46,859 nt of DNA from assembly GCA_902406105.1 (NCBI GenBank), contig CABPCP010000019.1:1-46859 (forward strand), read 5' to 3'. Both the position numbers and the translations under genes were made by a program. The notes beneath the pieces were generated by a model. That model was not told where the DNA came from. It ran no database searches and worked only from the letters and a program-made list of their open reading frames with translations. How positions within the stretch are numbered: the stretch's first letter is position 1; the number at the start of each line of letters is the position of its first letter. Shown one piece after another: positions 8,301 to 16,680 of the stretch. Source of the DNA: an uncultured Mordavella sp. (GTDB lineage: Bacteria; Bacillota; Clostridia; Lachnospirales; Lachnospiraceae).

Positions 8301-10111
8301 ATGGAGGCCATATCATCAAATGTATGTATCTCATATTCGGAACTATTGATCTTCCCTTTCTGTGCCAGTAATCTGGCAATCTGCTCCACGATCCGTCTCT
8401 TTCCTACGCCCCGTTCTCCCTGGATCACGCAGTAGAGTCCGCTTTCTTTCTCATTTTCCGCGATCGCCAGCACTTTCTCCAGCTTTGGGATTTCCTCGGC
8501 GGCGCTGTCAAAGGCCCTCGCTGTCGTCAGTCTTTGACTGGCAAGTTTCCTCTGATAATCCGTATATCGTCCGGTCCTTCTCAGATAATCAATATACCCC
8601 GCCAAGACCACATATGCTTTTAACGGCTCAAAGTTTGCGCTGAAATCATAGAGATAACAGGACATTCTCTGGGTCCGATCGATCTTCTCTTCCAAAACTT
8701 CCTGTTTAAGCATTTTCAGGTCATCGGAAGTTCTATTAACGATCCCCTGTACCGTTTCGATCCGGAAACTGCGATTTCCTTCCCCATCATCCGCCATTCC
8801 CCGGTACAGGGACACATAATTCCGCTCCTGCAGAAGCTCCGCGGCCTCAAACAGCTCTTCCGGCTGGTCCAGGAACAAGTCGTCCGGCAGGATAAATTGA
8901 TATTCTGTCTGCATTTTGGATTCCGCGTTTTTCTGATTCTGCCGGAACCATTCCCTGTCCTCCCGGATCACGTTCTCCTTTCCGCAGTCCAAGAGATATT
9001 TGATATAGCCTGCGTAAAAATACACGCAGCGATTGATGCAGCGGTCACAGGCCCCGCCGGAAAGACGGGTCTGTAAGGACCGTGTGACTGGAATCGTGAA
9101 TTCCATATCCTTTTCCTGTCCTTCTTTGATCCCCGCTGCCGCTGACGCGATCCGGCAGGTGGTCACTTCGTCTTCCCCGTCAAAGCCGCAGATGAGACCG
9201 CTGGCCGAGATTTTCACACGATTTTCTTCCGTCAGTTCCTTCTCCACCTCTATCTGTCCCTGCCGGGCAAGCTGCAAGGCCAGGCAGTACCGGCTTTCGT
9301 CTACCACCTTCAGCCCCTGTTCCGGCTGCCAGGTAAATTGGTACTCCCCGCAGGGCTTCCGGTATGCCTCCCGCCTTTTTGCCCGCTCTTCCAAAAGGGG
9401 AGCCAACATCTCCTGGTTGGCCGCATACTCCAAATATCCGCATAAGTCCAGGATACAGTCGCTTCCCAGATAACAGCCTGGATTTCCGCAGATGATCCCC
9501 ACCCTGCTGGACCCGGTTCTGCAGAACGCCCATTCTTTATGGTCTTCCCCCTGGCCGTCAAAGAATTCTTTATGCATTTCCTCTGCCAGTCTTTCCAGAG
9601 TCATATCTGCTCCGCAAGGGCAGATCCGCCCTTCGATCCGGATCTGATCCTCTTCCTCCAGATATTCCACTTTCTTGATGTAGCGGCACAGGACCAGTTG
9701 GATGGCAGATTCCATGACCTGGTCTCCAAAATCCCACAGCTGCTCCACAGATGGCTGCCAGGTAAACTCATACCGCGGACGGCCAAGTGTTCTGCCAACT
9801 GCCAGGATCTCTCCGTTTTCATCCTGATACCGCAGGGCTTCCGGTCTGGTGAGCCCAAGATACAGAATCTCATAAGCATCTGACCAGTGATAAATATGGT
9901 CAAAGCTTTGCATCCGCTTCAGAAAGGTATTATAAAAGGTAATCCGGATTCCTTCCATCCCCCGGTTTCCGATGAAAAAGCCGATCGACTGGTAAGAGGG
10001 ATCTCTCCCATTGACGATCGTGTATTGGTAACATTCCCAAGCTGTCTGCTGCACTTCAAATTCTCCTATGGATTCTCGGATTCCTTTTTCAAAAGCGCTT
10101 TTATTGAACAT
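5387..10111 (-). CDS. Giant protein with four AAA+ modules (CbbX/SpoVK-like)
   Basis: 1574 residues. The first 540 residues match no family I know; they contain paired Cys motifs (CPCG, CGNPGC, CDRCINRC) that could bind zinc. Residues 555-720 form a degenerate P-loop module, with GERGVGKR at about 565, where the Ser/Thr after the Lys is Arg. Three full CbbX-type AAA+ modules follow. Each has GNPGTGKT (about 826, 1093 and 1364), a Walker B box LFIDEAY, and a conserved stretch GNGRFVDK or similar near the end. CbbX/SpoVK-type ATPases form hexameric rings that remodel proteins. A chain with three such modules could form a stacked or pseudo-hexameric assembly. The ribosome site is AAGGAAGG. It lies 84 bp downstream of the ECF transporter gene, with a terminator between. 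Its partner and substrate are unknown. Confidence 0.85.
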   Translation of the reverse strand: MFNKSAFEKGIRESIGEFEVQQTAWECYQYTIVNGRDPSYQSIGFFIGNRGMEGIRITFYNTFLKRMQSFDHIYHWSDAYEILYLGLTRPEALRYQDENGEILAVGRTLGRPRYEFTWQPSVEQLWDFGDQVMESAIQLVLCRYIKKVEYLEEEDQIRIEGRICPCGADMTLERLAEEMHKEFFDGQGEDHKEWAFCRTGSSRVGIICGNPGCYLGSDCILDLCGYLEYAANQEMLAPLLEERAKRREAYRKPCGEYQFTWQPEQGLKVVDESRYCLALQLARQGQIEVEKELTEENRVKISASGLICGFDGEDEVTTCRIASAAAGIKEGQEKDMEFTIPVTRSLQTRLSGGACDRCINRCVYFYAGYIKYLLDCGKENVIREDREWFRQNQKNAESKMQTEYQFILPDDLFLDQPEELFEAAELLQERNYVSLYRGMADDGEGNRSFRIETVQGIVNRTSDDLKMLKQEVLEEKIDRTQRMSCYLYDFSANFEPLKAYVVLAGYIDYLRRTGRYTDYQRKLASQRLTTARAFDSAAEEIPKLEKVLAIAENEKESGLYCVIQGERGVGKRRIVEQIARLLAQKGKINSSEYEIHTFDDMASILSYRAMYDLGCGAAEDQFVVYSDFEPRKLYVLTDLKEFLYNSAKAEDGDSSKVSHLIKLLGRYQPQTYIVVIGEEKYVERFLELSPKIRFLFENNVIPIVNLTPVKMYEAFVRKLSERLKSQLTEGFKNRFLDYIALNRRFLPLGNQELADYLADYANNQKELCLPPDVYRKQSAEEMLESVIGMENVKKKTCEFEAYAMFMKRAQMDGMHLPDSNMHMIFTGNPGTGKTMIARVIAQMLFDLGIVKENRLTEVEAKDLKSPYIGDSAGKTGGVISKAMGGVLFIDEAYSIGDDAHGKEVIATLIKAMEDYKDRFVVIFAGYAKEMQDFLNINPGIASRIGYTFDFEDYTAEELTQIFDRKMKKAGFIYGPEILDQVRDICAYFREKKNYGNGRFVDKLIQRVIIKHASAEVENAALRKIRPEDIPEIEELISTDVVEHKNYEEQLAAFIGMEPVKEKVRQFARFAEFQQMAKAAGASIPAGNMHMIFTGNPGTGKTAIARVMVELLYDIGVIKENKLVEAERKDLVAGYVGQTGAKTAEVIERALGGGLFIDEAYTLTPTSENDFGGEAIATLLKAMEDHKNDLIVIFAGYQEEMRQFVNTNPGIASRIGNVFDFPDYTPSELAEMYRTQMEKAGFAVTGQALEKVEIVMEYFSGKKNFGNGRFVGKMVQETFLIHSGHVRPDQANLTVIDGEDIPEITDLTNTGKKMEKSTELDRIVGLSGVKEKMKELEALVNFGILAKEHGLNVPSANMHMIFTGNPGTGKTTIARIIAGKLYDIGIIKEKKLVEAERKDLIAGYVGQTALKVGEVVEKAMGGILFIDEAYTLTPKTESDFGGEAIAALIKAMEDHKEDLIVIFAGYKEEMEEFVDANPGIASRIGFTFHFEDYTAEELCKIFVKKMEANGFTVTEKAEEKVKTLMQESRHRKNFGNGRFVDRAVQQTITIHAQNYTLESIAVIDERDIPDGVKEG

Positions 10112-10139
10112 CGTTCCCTTCCTTCTTTCCTCTTATTAC

Positions 10140-10183
10140 AAAAAACAGCAGGGCATCTATCTTTCCTCCTAGATACCCCGCTG
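10140..10183 (-). terminator. Terminator after the ECF transporter gene
   Basis: On the minus strand a 14-bp stem with two mismatches (10146-10159 with 10170-10183) is followed by TTTTTT at 10145-10140. It stands between the transporter gene and the AAA gene, leaving little room for a separate AAA promoter, so it may act as a partial terminator. Confidence 0.6.
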
Positions 10184-10195
10184 TTATGGTTCTCT

Positions 10196-10852
10196 TTATC
10201 GGATCATCTGGCTGCTGACCATACCAATGTTCATCTTCTTAAACACCTGGATCAGCACTTTCCCAAGGGCCAGTACCAGCACCGCCGCCGCAATCGCTTC
10301 CGGTATGCCGGATGCTGTCACCGTTCCCATGATCAGTCCCCACACTGCCGTAACTCCTACGTCTCTGGCCTGGGCATACTGCTGGGCAAACAAAAGATAA
10401 ATACTTCCCATGACTGTGACCGTATTCACCATAGAGCCAACAAATCCAGTAAGCAAAAGCCCTATACTCTGATTCACCTTCAGACGCATCCACAGTTTCC
10501 AGAGCCAGCCTGCTGCTACTCCGATCAGGATCCTGCAGCCTACAGAGATCCAGATTGCTTTCAGCGCTCCCGGCAGTCCGCTGGTGCTCATAAATGGGGA
10601 GAACGCGAAAGATAAAAGAGTCGGCGCCATAGTATTACTGATCAAAGAACAGATACCAAACACCGCTCCCAGGATCGCTCCCGCCCCAGGGCCTAACAAA
10701 ATCGCTCCAATGATCACCGGAATGTGTACAGTTGTCGCCTTAATGATCGGCAGTTGGATCATCCCAAGAGGCGTATTCGCCAGGACGATGACGATGGCTG
10801 CCATAAGTGCGACACTGACCATCCAGCGTGTGTCGTGTCTCTTCGTCTTCAT
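10196..10852 (-). CDS. ECF transporter S component, possibly for pantothenate
   Basis: 218 residues, almost all hydrophobic, with about six membrane segments. The segment ILLGPGAGAILGAVFGICS is typical of the substrate-binding S components of ECF vitamin transporters (PF12822-like). Such proteins bind a vitamin with high affinity and work with a shared EcfAAT energizing module, not present in this window. The divergent neighbour is coaBC, which acts in coenzyme A synthesis from pantothenate; this context suggests pantothenate, but the sequence alone does not fix the substrate. AAGGAGGAA precedes the ATG. A small hairpin (tcccgc/gcggga, 10877-10892) lies in the leader. Confidence 0.8.
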   Translation of the reverse strand: MKTKRHDTRWMVSVALMAAIVIVLANTPLGMIQLPIIKATTVHIPVIIGAILLGPGAGAILGAVFGICSLISNTMAPTLLSFAFSPFMSTSGLPGALKAIWISVGCRILIGVAAGWLWKLWMRLKVNQSIGLLLTGFVGSMVNTVTVMGSIYLLFAQQYAQARDVGVTAVWGLIMGTVTASGIPEAIAAAVLVLALGKVLIQVFKKMNIGMVSSQMIR

Positions 10853-10912
10853 TATTCAATTCCTCCTTGTTATCATTCCCGCTTCTGCGGGATACAATAC
10901 AATTACGGAATC

Positions 10913-10921
10913 ATTATAGCA
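10913..10921 (-). promoter_or_regulatory. Extended -10 promoter of the ECF transporter gene
   Basis: TGCTATAAT on the minus strand (10921-10913), about 60 bp upstream of the start; no good -35 box is seen. Confidence 0.5.
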
Positions 10922-11009
10922 CTCTGATTTGGGAGAAACAAGCGCTTTCTCTATTTCATAGAACAGATGGTTCCTATCAAAAATCCCGTTGATACGCACT
11001 GTATAAGGC

Positions 11010-11038
11010 TTGCAAGATTTTTCAAAACACGCTATAGT
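11010..11038 (+). promoter_or_regulatory. Promoter of coaBC
   Basis: TTGCAA (11010-11015), a 17-bp spacer and TATAGT (11033-11038), 65 bp before the coaBC start codon. Confidence 0.6.
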
Positions 11039-11102
11039 GAAATCTAGAAAATGATAAAAAGCCACGGGGTTTCCTCGAAGCTCTCAAGAAAGGAATCTAT
11101 CT

Positions 11103-12311
11103 ATGTCAAATCATAAAATATTAGAAGGCAAAACCGTCCTTCTGGGCGTGACCGGAGGCATTGCCGCCTACAAAAGCGCCTCTCTTGCCAGCCTGCTGGT
11201 GAAGGCCGGCGCCCAGGTACACGTCATCATGACGGAACATGCCAAAAACTTTATCAATCCTATCACCTTTGAGTCATTGACCAGCCACAAATGTATTGTC
11301 GATACTTTTGACCGGAATTTTGAATTCAACATTGCCCACGTATCCCTGGCCCAGGCGGCAGACGCTGTCATTGCAGCTCCCGCCACTGCCAATGTGATCG
11401 CCAAGCTGGCTCACGGGATCGCGGACGACATGCTGACTACTACCATACTGGCCAGCGAGGCTCCCAAGATCATTGCCCCCGCCATGAATACCAAAATGTA
11501 TGAAAATCCCATTACCCAGGATAATCTGGCGCTGCTTAGGAAATACGGTTTTGAGATCGCGGACCCTGCCAGCGGACGGCTGGCCTGCGGCGATGTAGGC
11601 GCCGGGAAAATGCCGGAGCCGGAAACCCTGATCCAATACGTTTACAAAGCCTGCGCCCATGCTAAGGATATGGCTGGCATGAATGTGCTGGTCACCGCGG
11701 GGCCCACCCAGGAGGCCATTGATCCGGTGCGGTATATTTCCAACCACTCCTCCGGCAAGATGGGCTACAGCCTGGCAAGAGCCTGTATGCTGCGGGGCGC
11801 CAACGTCACCCTGGTCACCGGGAAGACCAGCCTGAAGCCCCCTTTATTTGTAGAGACCGTGCCGGTCACCTCCGCCAAAGATATGTACGATGCGGTCACA
11901 TCCAGAAGCCAGGATATGGACCTGATCATCAAAGCAGCCGCCGTCGCCGATTACCGGCCGGCCCATGTCTCCGATGAAAAGGTGAAAAAAGCAGATGAAG
12001 ATCTGTCCATTCCTCTGGAACGCACCGACGATATCTTACAATATCTGGGGGAGCACAAGCCAGACGGACAATTCTTATGCGGATTCTCCATGGAAACCCA
12101 GAATATGCTGGAGAATTCCCGCAAAAAGCTGGAGAAAAAACATCTGGACATGATCATCGCCAATAATCTGAAAGAAACGGGCGCGGGATTCGGAACCGAT
12201 ACCAATATCGTCACACTGATCACTAAGGAATCAGAAATCCAGCTTCCCATCATGTCAAAAGAAGAAGTATCTTTCGTGATCCTGGATAACATCCTTGCAC
12301 TCATCAATTAG
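11103..12311 (+). CDS. coaBC: Bifunctional phosphopantothenoylcysteine decarboxylase/synthetase
   Basis: 402 residues, the normal length. The N-terminal flavoprotein domain (1-185, CoaC) decarboxylates 4'-phosphopantothenoylcysteine. It has the VTGGIAAYKS flavin loop, the catalytic His of NIAHVSL, the PAMNTKMYENP substrate loop and the Cys-containing GRLACGDVGAGKMPEP flap. The C-terminal CoaB domain joins 4'-phosphopantothenate to cysteine using CTP. It shows VTAGPTQEAIDPVRYISN, SSGKMGYSLA and AAAVADYRP. Both activities belong to coenzyme A synthesis in the cytoplasm. AAAGGA lies 9 bases before the ATG. A very strong terminator follows. Confidence 0.97.
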   Translation: MSNHKILEGKTVLLGVTGGIAAYKSASLASLLVKAGAQVHVIMTEHAKNFINPITFESLTSHKCIVDTFDRNFEFNIAHVSLAQAADAVIAAPATANVIAKLAHGIADDMLTTTILASEAPKIIAPAMNTKMYENPITQDNLALLRKYGFEIADPASGRLACGDVGAGKMPEPETLIQYVYKACAHAKDMAGMNVLVTAGPTQEAIDPVRYISNHSSGKMGYSLARACMLRGANVTLVTGKTSLKPPLFVETVPVTSAKDMYDAVTSRSQDMDLIIKAAAVADYRPAHVSDEKVKKADEDLSIPLERTDDILQYLGEHKPDGQFLCGFSMETQNMLENSRKKLEKKHLDMIIANNLKETGAGFGTDTNIVTLITKESEIQLPIMSKEEVSFVILDNILALIN

Positions 12312-12326
12312 GGACAGGGCTTTTTT

Positions 12327-12368
12327 AATTAGGGCCGGGGGATTTTTAAAAATCCCCCGGCCCTAATT
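12327..12368. terminator. Bidirectional terminator, 42-nt perfect palindrome
   Basis: Arms 12327-12347 and 12348-12368 are exact reverse complements, with a GGGCCGGGGG core and T-runs at the tip. It separates convergent coaBC and the lipoprotein gene. A short related stretch (agggacagggcttttttaatt) precedes it. Confidence 0.8.
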
Positions 12369-12374
12369 GATTAA

Positions 12375-13091
12375 TTATTTCCCTTCTACATAAGAGTAGA
12401 CCATCTCTCCATTTTCATCTGTATAAGAAGTTTCAAACACATAGTCGGATACATCTTTTACCATTGCGAACACAGCCTTGCCTTCTGTAAAAGTATCCCC
12501 CGCGTAAAATTCATTGATCTCTGGCGTCTCTGATATATCCCACACGGTGGAAAGTCCGATATAGGCCACACCGTCTTTCTCGATTCCGCCGCCATCTGGA
12601 TTCTCTACGCCGAAGTTTATATCCACGGTTGTGATCCCGTAATCCGCCTGTGGATAATCAGAGGGGAAGTTCACTTCGTATGTGATCATGCAGTATTCCA
12701 GATTATCGTCATCCAGATCCGTCAGTTTTACGACGCTGTCTGTGGCATTATAGGCATCTACTTCCTCCTGGGCGCCCCGGACAACGTCTGTGATCCGGTA
12801 ATATACCGTATGATACTGCTCGTCTTCGGCAGAATATCTCTTTGTCTCCACCCATTCACCGATCTTCGCCGGCGCGTCGATGGATGTCTCTACCGGAGTG
12901 ATCTCGCCGGACGCCGCGGCCTCATCGGCTTCTTCTTCCTTCGCGGCCTCTGCCTCTTCTTCTGTTTCCTCTTCTTCCTGCGTTGTTTCCTCTGCCGCCG
13001 GCTCCTGGCTTTCTTCTTCCTGTCCGCCGCAGCCCCACAGGGATACCGTGATCATACATACGCTCAACATTAATACCAGTCTCTTTTTCAT
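12375..13091 (-). CDS. Acidic lipoprotein, unknown function
   Basis: 238 residues from the ATG at 13091, which has AAGGAGGAAG at proper spacing. The signal peptide MKKRLVLMLSVCMITVSLWGC ends in a lipobox with Cys21. A low-complexity Glu/Ala linker follows (about residues 24-62), then a domain of about 170 residues with alternating strands (YYRITDVVRGAQEEVDAYN, MITYEVNFPSDYP, YAGDTFTEGKAVFAMV). The domain pattern resembles secreted immunoglobulin-like DUF4352-type domains found on Gram-positive lipoproteins, but this is only a guess. It is the last gene of the sigma factor operon, 17 bp after the transglutaminase-lipoprotein gene, so it is probably a surface protein of the same response. Confidence 0.75.
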   Translation of the reverse strand: MKKRLVLMLSVCMITVSLWGCGGQEEESQEPAAEETTQEEEETEEEAEAAKEEEADEAAASGEITPVETSIDAPAKIGEWVETKRYSAEDEQYHTVYYRITDVVRGAQEEVDAYNATDSVVKLTDLDDDNLEYCMITYEVNFPSDYPQADYGITTVDINFGVENPDGGGIEKDGVAYIGLSTVWDISETPEINEFYAGDTFTEGKAVFAMVKDVSDYVFETSYTDENGEMVYSYVEGK

Positions 13092-13108
13092 TGTTCTTCC
13101 TCCTTTTC

Positions 13109-15499
13109 CTATTTCCCCTCTAAATAAATAACTCCCATCCAATAGTAGCCTGCCAGTTCACTGCCTCCAAAATCCTCCAGCACCTTCTGGGCGATAGTCT
13201 CAAACTCCTGATCGTTCAGGTCATAGTCGGTGCGAAGGGTGGCCCGGTCTCCCTCCTGGAGTTCATCGGCCAAAGACGCGGCAATCTGGTCCTGTTCAAA
13301 GAATTTATCCTGCAGCCGATAGTATTCTTTTTCATCGCTTGGCGCCCCATAGTCTCCCAGCTTACTGTCCAGGACAAACAGTTCATCTTCTACCAGGACT
13401 TTTCCCGCGGCCCTGTCCGGCAGATTCAAAAGAGCATTGAAGAGCTGCTCGTTATCATTATTGGTAGAATCTACGATCTGCCACTCTCCGTCTACCTTAA
13501 CCTTATTCCAGGCGTGGGGAAGATTCCCCTCCAGATTCCCAGTCACTACGATGCAGTCCAGCCCCGCCGCCTGCGCCAGCAGCTTGAAAGCCCCGGAATA
13601 GCTGGCGCATACGCCCTTTTGGTTCAACAGGACTCCATAAGGTGTGAAAGAATCACTGTACTCCTCGTCCACCGTCTGGAACTGATTTTCCTCGGCATTT
13701 TCTAACGCCTCCATATCATATTCCGCTGTATCGCACAGATATTGATTGATGGCCAGCTCCTTCTCCAACTCTGACATATCTTCCCGGATGATCTCCCCTG
13801 TGACTCGGTCCACTTCTGCCGCGATTTCCTTTTGCTTTTCTTCCATAGTCTCCGGAGTCGTGTCGTATTGGACCAGCATAGTCTTCCCATCCCCAGAAAC
13901 GGCGGCGCTTCGCACACCCAGGATCATGGGGTTCTGATAGACAGCCTCCATCCAGGCATCCGCCAGATATTCCTGGTCCGCGCTTTCCGGAAACTCACTC
14001 AGATCGATCATAGCCGTTCCCGTCAGCATGTTGGCCGCCAGGTACTCACTCAGCGCGCTGTTGGCTGTAATTTCGTATTCCGTCTGATAGACCTCTTCCT
14101 CTTCCGCCTCCCTTCCAGACTCTTCTTCCTCTTCCGTCTCCTCTTTCATCTCCAGATCTCTGGTCCCCGCCCGGTTCCTAAGGTCTTCCTGGCGCTTTTC
14201 GATCTCTTTTAGATCTTCTTCCCAGGTATCGGCGTTAAAGTTCTGTACCTTCACCACTCCGGTAAATCCGGTCCCCTCTATGGTATACGGCACCTTTACA
14301 AGATCCACATCCACCAGTCTTAGGTCCGACATGTCTTCCTTCTCATACTCGCCCCACTGTTCCGTCGTCCGCTGGGCCTGTTCAAAATCATACTCCAAAA
14401 GCTTCTGTACCAGCGTTCCGTCACACATGGTCACCCATTTATAGGAAGGCATATTTCCAAAGCCATCCGCGTAATTGGATCCCTCTTTCTCCAGGCTCAT
14501 CTTGGTCTCTTCCATGTAAGGCACCCTCCTTGCGATATCCTGCTCGTGGAAGGTATTGCTCACCGCCGAGGTTCCCTTCTTGGAAACCGCGATCACACAG
14601 TAATACGTTTCGTACACTTCTTCCGGATAGATCGGTTCTGCCCCCTCTCCATACCGCTCAATATTATAGTCTTCTGACCGCTCTGCCTCCGACACGGAAA
14701 ACGTTCGGAAATCCGAGGCCTGTTCCGGCTTCCACTTGGTATCGCTTGTCTCTCCGATCACCTGGCCGGCGCCGCTGTAACCCGATTCCTGGTCATAGCC
14801 AAGTTCCATCACATAATAATTGTCGGCTCCTTTCACTTCCTGCCAGGAGAAGACAGGCAGGCCGTCGTCATCGATCGAGATGGAAAGTCTTGGCGCCTGG
14901 CTGACCTCATGCTTGACCGTCACCACCCTCACCAGCGGCTTGTTCAGCTTTTCGCCAGTCTTGGCATCCACGTACTGAGCCAGGTAATACTGAGGCAGAT
15001 TCCCCCAGTCTTTCAACTCTCCTTTGTCAAAGAGTTCCAGCGCTCCCGGCTCATTGCCCGGTACATCGGGATCCAGCTGGGAGGCGCTGATCCCTCCCGC
15101 GTTCCACCTGGGAGGTGTAATGGACAGCACCTGTTTTTCCTCGTCCCATTCATAATGGGTCCCTACACGCTGGGTCAGCTCAGGGTCCTGATAGACTGCC
15201 GCGATCTGGGGATATTCATCAAATCCCGCGTTCATGATATCAAATCCCATCTCCAGCTTCAGAGATTCATCCCTTTCAATATCCCGGATTGCCTCCCCGT
15301 ACTCATAGCGTTCTTCTTTTGCGTATTTCTCCTTCACGCTCTGGGCCAGCTTCTGAGCCTCGATCTTCTCTTCGTCCCTTACAGTCCCTTCTTCTTCCCC
15401 CTTTCCGCATCCGGCGGCCAGCAAAGAAACCGCCGCAAGGATCCCAATGCTTTTTGCCGCCCATCTTTTTACCGCCCTTCCCCACTCATTCTTCCTCAT
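13109..15499 (-). CDS. Transglutaminase-like lipoprotein
   Basis: 796 residues from the ATG at 15499 (GGGAGG 8 bases upstream); a GTG two codons earlier is possible. The signal peptide ends with LLAAGC (lipobox). A region around residues 200-245 (PRLSISIDDDGLPVFSWQEVKG) looks like a fibronectin III-like fold. A Glu-rich linker lies near 455-475. The transglutaminase core near residues 625-700 has the triad: Cys in KGVCASYSGAF, His in LPHAWNKV, and Asp in WQIVDST. Such secreted domains act as cysteine peptidases or crosslinkers at the cell surface. The gene is the third in an operon with a sigma factor and anti-sigma factor, so it may be part of an envelope response. Confidence 0.82.
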   Translation of the reverse strand: MRKNEWGRAVKRWAAKSIGILAAVSLLAAGCGKGEEEGTVRDEEKIEAQKLAQSVKEKYAKEERYEYGEAIRDIERDESLKLEMGFDIMNAGFDEYPQIAAVYQDPELTQRVGTHYEWDEEKQVLSITPPRWNAGGISASQLDPDVPGNEPGALELFDKGELKDWGNLPQYYLAQYVDAKTGEKLNKPLVRVVTVKHEVSQAPRLSISIDDDGLPVFSWQEVKGADNYYVMELGYDQESGYSGAGQVIGETSDTKWKPEQASDFRTFSVSEAERSEDYNIERYGEGAEPIYPEEVYETYYCVIAVSKKGTSAVSNTFHEQDIARRVPYMEETKMSLEKEGSNYADGFGNMPSYKWVTMCDGTLVQKLLEYDFEQAQRTTEQWGEYEKEDMSDLRLVDVDLVKVPYTIEGTGFTGVVKVQNFNADTWEEDLKEIEKRQEDLRNRAGTRDLEMKEETEEEEESGREAEEEEVYQTEYEITANSALSEYLAANMLTGTAMIDLSEFPESADQEYLADAWMEAVYQNPMILGVRSAAVSGDGKTMLVQYDTTPETMEEKQKEIAAEVDRVTGEIIREDMSELEKELAINQYLCDTAEYDMEALENAEENQFQTVDEEYSDSFTPYGVLLNQKGVCASYSGAFKLLAQAAGLDCIVVTGNLEGNLPHAWNKVKVDGEWQIVDSTNNDNEQLFNALLNLPDRAAGKVLVEDELFVLDSKLGDYGAPSDEKEYYRLQDKFFEQDQIAASLADELQEGDRATLRTDYDLNDQEFETIAQKVLEDFGGSELAGYYWMGVIYLEGK

Positions 15500-15556
15500 C
15501 AGCACATCCTCCCTCCTTGGGCTTCTACTATCAATACCCCTCCTTTCATCAAAAGG

Positions 15557-16126
15557 TTACAGACTTTTCCAGATTTTTTTCAATTCTTCCACAAATTCTT
15601 CCTGGCTCATATCCTCCCCTTCCGCAAAGTAATAGACGTCTTCGCTTTTCCAGGCCGCATACCAGCAGGATTTGTCCCGATCTTTGCCGATCTTCACTTC
15701 CCGGCCTTCCACGTAGCTTGTATCCGCCTCCCACAATCCTTGGGGAAGAAACTTAGCGGAAGGAACCTCTTGAACAGAAATCCCATCCCGCGCCTCTTCT
15801 TCCTCTTCACTGCTTCCTGCCTGCCCAAGATTCATCTCCAGTTCCCACTGCCCCGCCTGCTCCGCAACCTTGGCAACATGGATCTCATCGCCAGTTTCCC
15901 CCAGCAATCCTGTATAATTTCCCAGAAGCACCAGACACAGGCAGGCTGCCGCCGCCAGGATCCCGGCTGCCGCCCAGTTCTTCTTCCTGCGCCGCTTTGG
16001 TTCTTCTTCCATGGCCTGCCGCATGGCCTCCAGCGTTTTGTCCTTTAGCGATTCCGGCACATGGATATTCTCTGTTTCCAGCTGATATGAATATTCCCAC
16101 AAACTTTCCTTTTGGTTTTCTTTCAT
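15557..16126 (-). CDS. Anti-sigma factor-like membrane protein
   Basis: 189 residues from the ATG at 16126, which overlaps the stop of the sigma factor gene by four bases (ATGA), a sign of translational coupling. The cytoplasmic N-terminus (1-47) has VPESLKDKTLEAMRQAM and a basic KRRRKK stretch. One membrane segment follows at about 50-70 (WAAAGILAAAACLCLVLLG), then an outside domain that is Glu-rich and ends in EEFVEELKKIWKSL. The layout and position fit an anti-sigma factor that holds the ECF sigma factor until an outside signal acts. No zinc-binding HxxxCxxC motif is seen, so it is not a ZAS-type anti-sigma. Confidence 0.75.
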   Translation of the reverse strand: MKENQKESLWEYSYQLETENIHVPESLKDKTLEAMRQAMEEEPKRRRKKNWAAAGILAAAACLCLVLLGNYTGLLGETGDEIHVAKVAEQAGQWELEMNLGQAGSSEEEEEARDGISVQEVPSAKFLPQGLWEADTSYVEGREVKIGKDRDKSCWYAAWKSEDVYYFAEGEDMSQEEFVEELKKIWKSL

Positions 16127-16635
16127 TCCCTCTCTCCTTCTAACCGTTCCCGCAGCATATCCCTTGCGCGGGACAGCCTGGTCTTGACCGCGCTCTCTGT
16201 AAGTTCCAGAAGTCCCGCGATCTCTTTTACCGAAAATTGTTCGTAATAAAATAGATGGATCACATCCCTGTAATTCTCCGGCAGAGTCCATACGACTTCC
16301 CACACGCTGTTTTCTCCCAGCGGCATCTCATAAGAAAGTTCTGCCCGGTCTTCCCGGTCCATGGGGATGGTATGTTTCCGGTACGCGTTTGCGAACTGCT
16401 TCTTGCAGCAGTTGACCGCGACCCGGATCAGCCAGTGTTTCAGATGGGCTTCTCCCAGAATCTTTCCTCTATGCCGGACAAGCCGCAGGAACACTTCCTG
16501 GAATACATCTTCCGCATCGCTTTTATTTTTCATATGAAGCAGCGCGATCCGGTATACCATATCTCCGTAGATCTCCAGCGCGCGCGCCGGATCTGTCTGG
16601 ACTTTTCCCGATTCCCCCTCATTTTCTCTCTTCAT
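16123..16635 (-). CDS. ECF-type RNA polymerase sigma factor
   Basis: 170 residues. Region 2 is seen in ALEIYGDMVYRIALLHMKNKSDAEDVFQEVFLRLVRH. Region 4 is seen in LPENYRDVIHLFYYEQFSVKEIAGLLELTESAVKTRLSRARDMLRERL, a clear helix-turn-helix for -35 recognition. The protein would direct RNA polymerase to a small set of genes, probably including its own operon. The downstream genes are an anti-sigma factor (overlapping), a transglutaminase lipoprotein and an acidic lipoprotein, pointing to a cell-surface task. The ribosome site AAAGGG is weak. Confidence 0.92.
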   Translation of the reverse strand: MKRENEGESGKVQTDPARALEIYGDMVYRIALLHMKNKSDAEDVFQEVFLRLVRHRGKILGEAHLKHWLIRVAVNCCKKQFANAYRKHTIPMDREDRAELSYEMPLGENSVWEVVWTLPENYRDVIHLFYYEQFSVKEIAGLLELTESAVKTRLSRARDMLRERLEGERE

Positions 16636-16671
16636 AAGTAATACCCTTTATCTTTCCAAATCGTTACATTT

Positions 16672-16680
16672 ATTGTACCA
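16672..16680 (-). promoter_or_regulatory. Possible extended -10 promoter of the sigma factor operon
   Basis: TGGTACAAT on the minus strand, about 37 bp upstream of the start. No convincing -35 box is seen. The rest of the 16636-16808 gap is very AT-rich with no other feature recognised. Confidence 0.35.
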
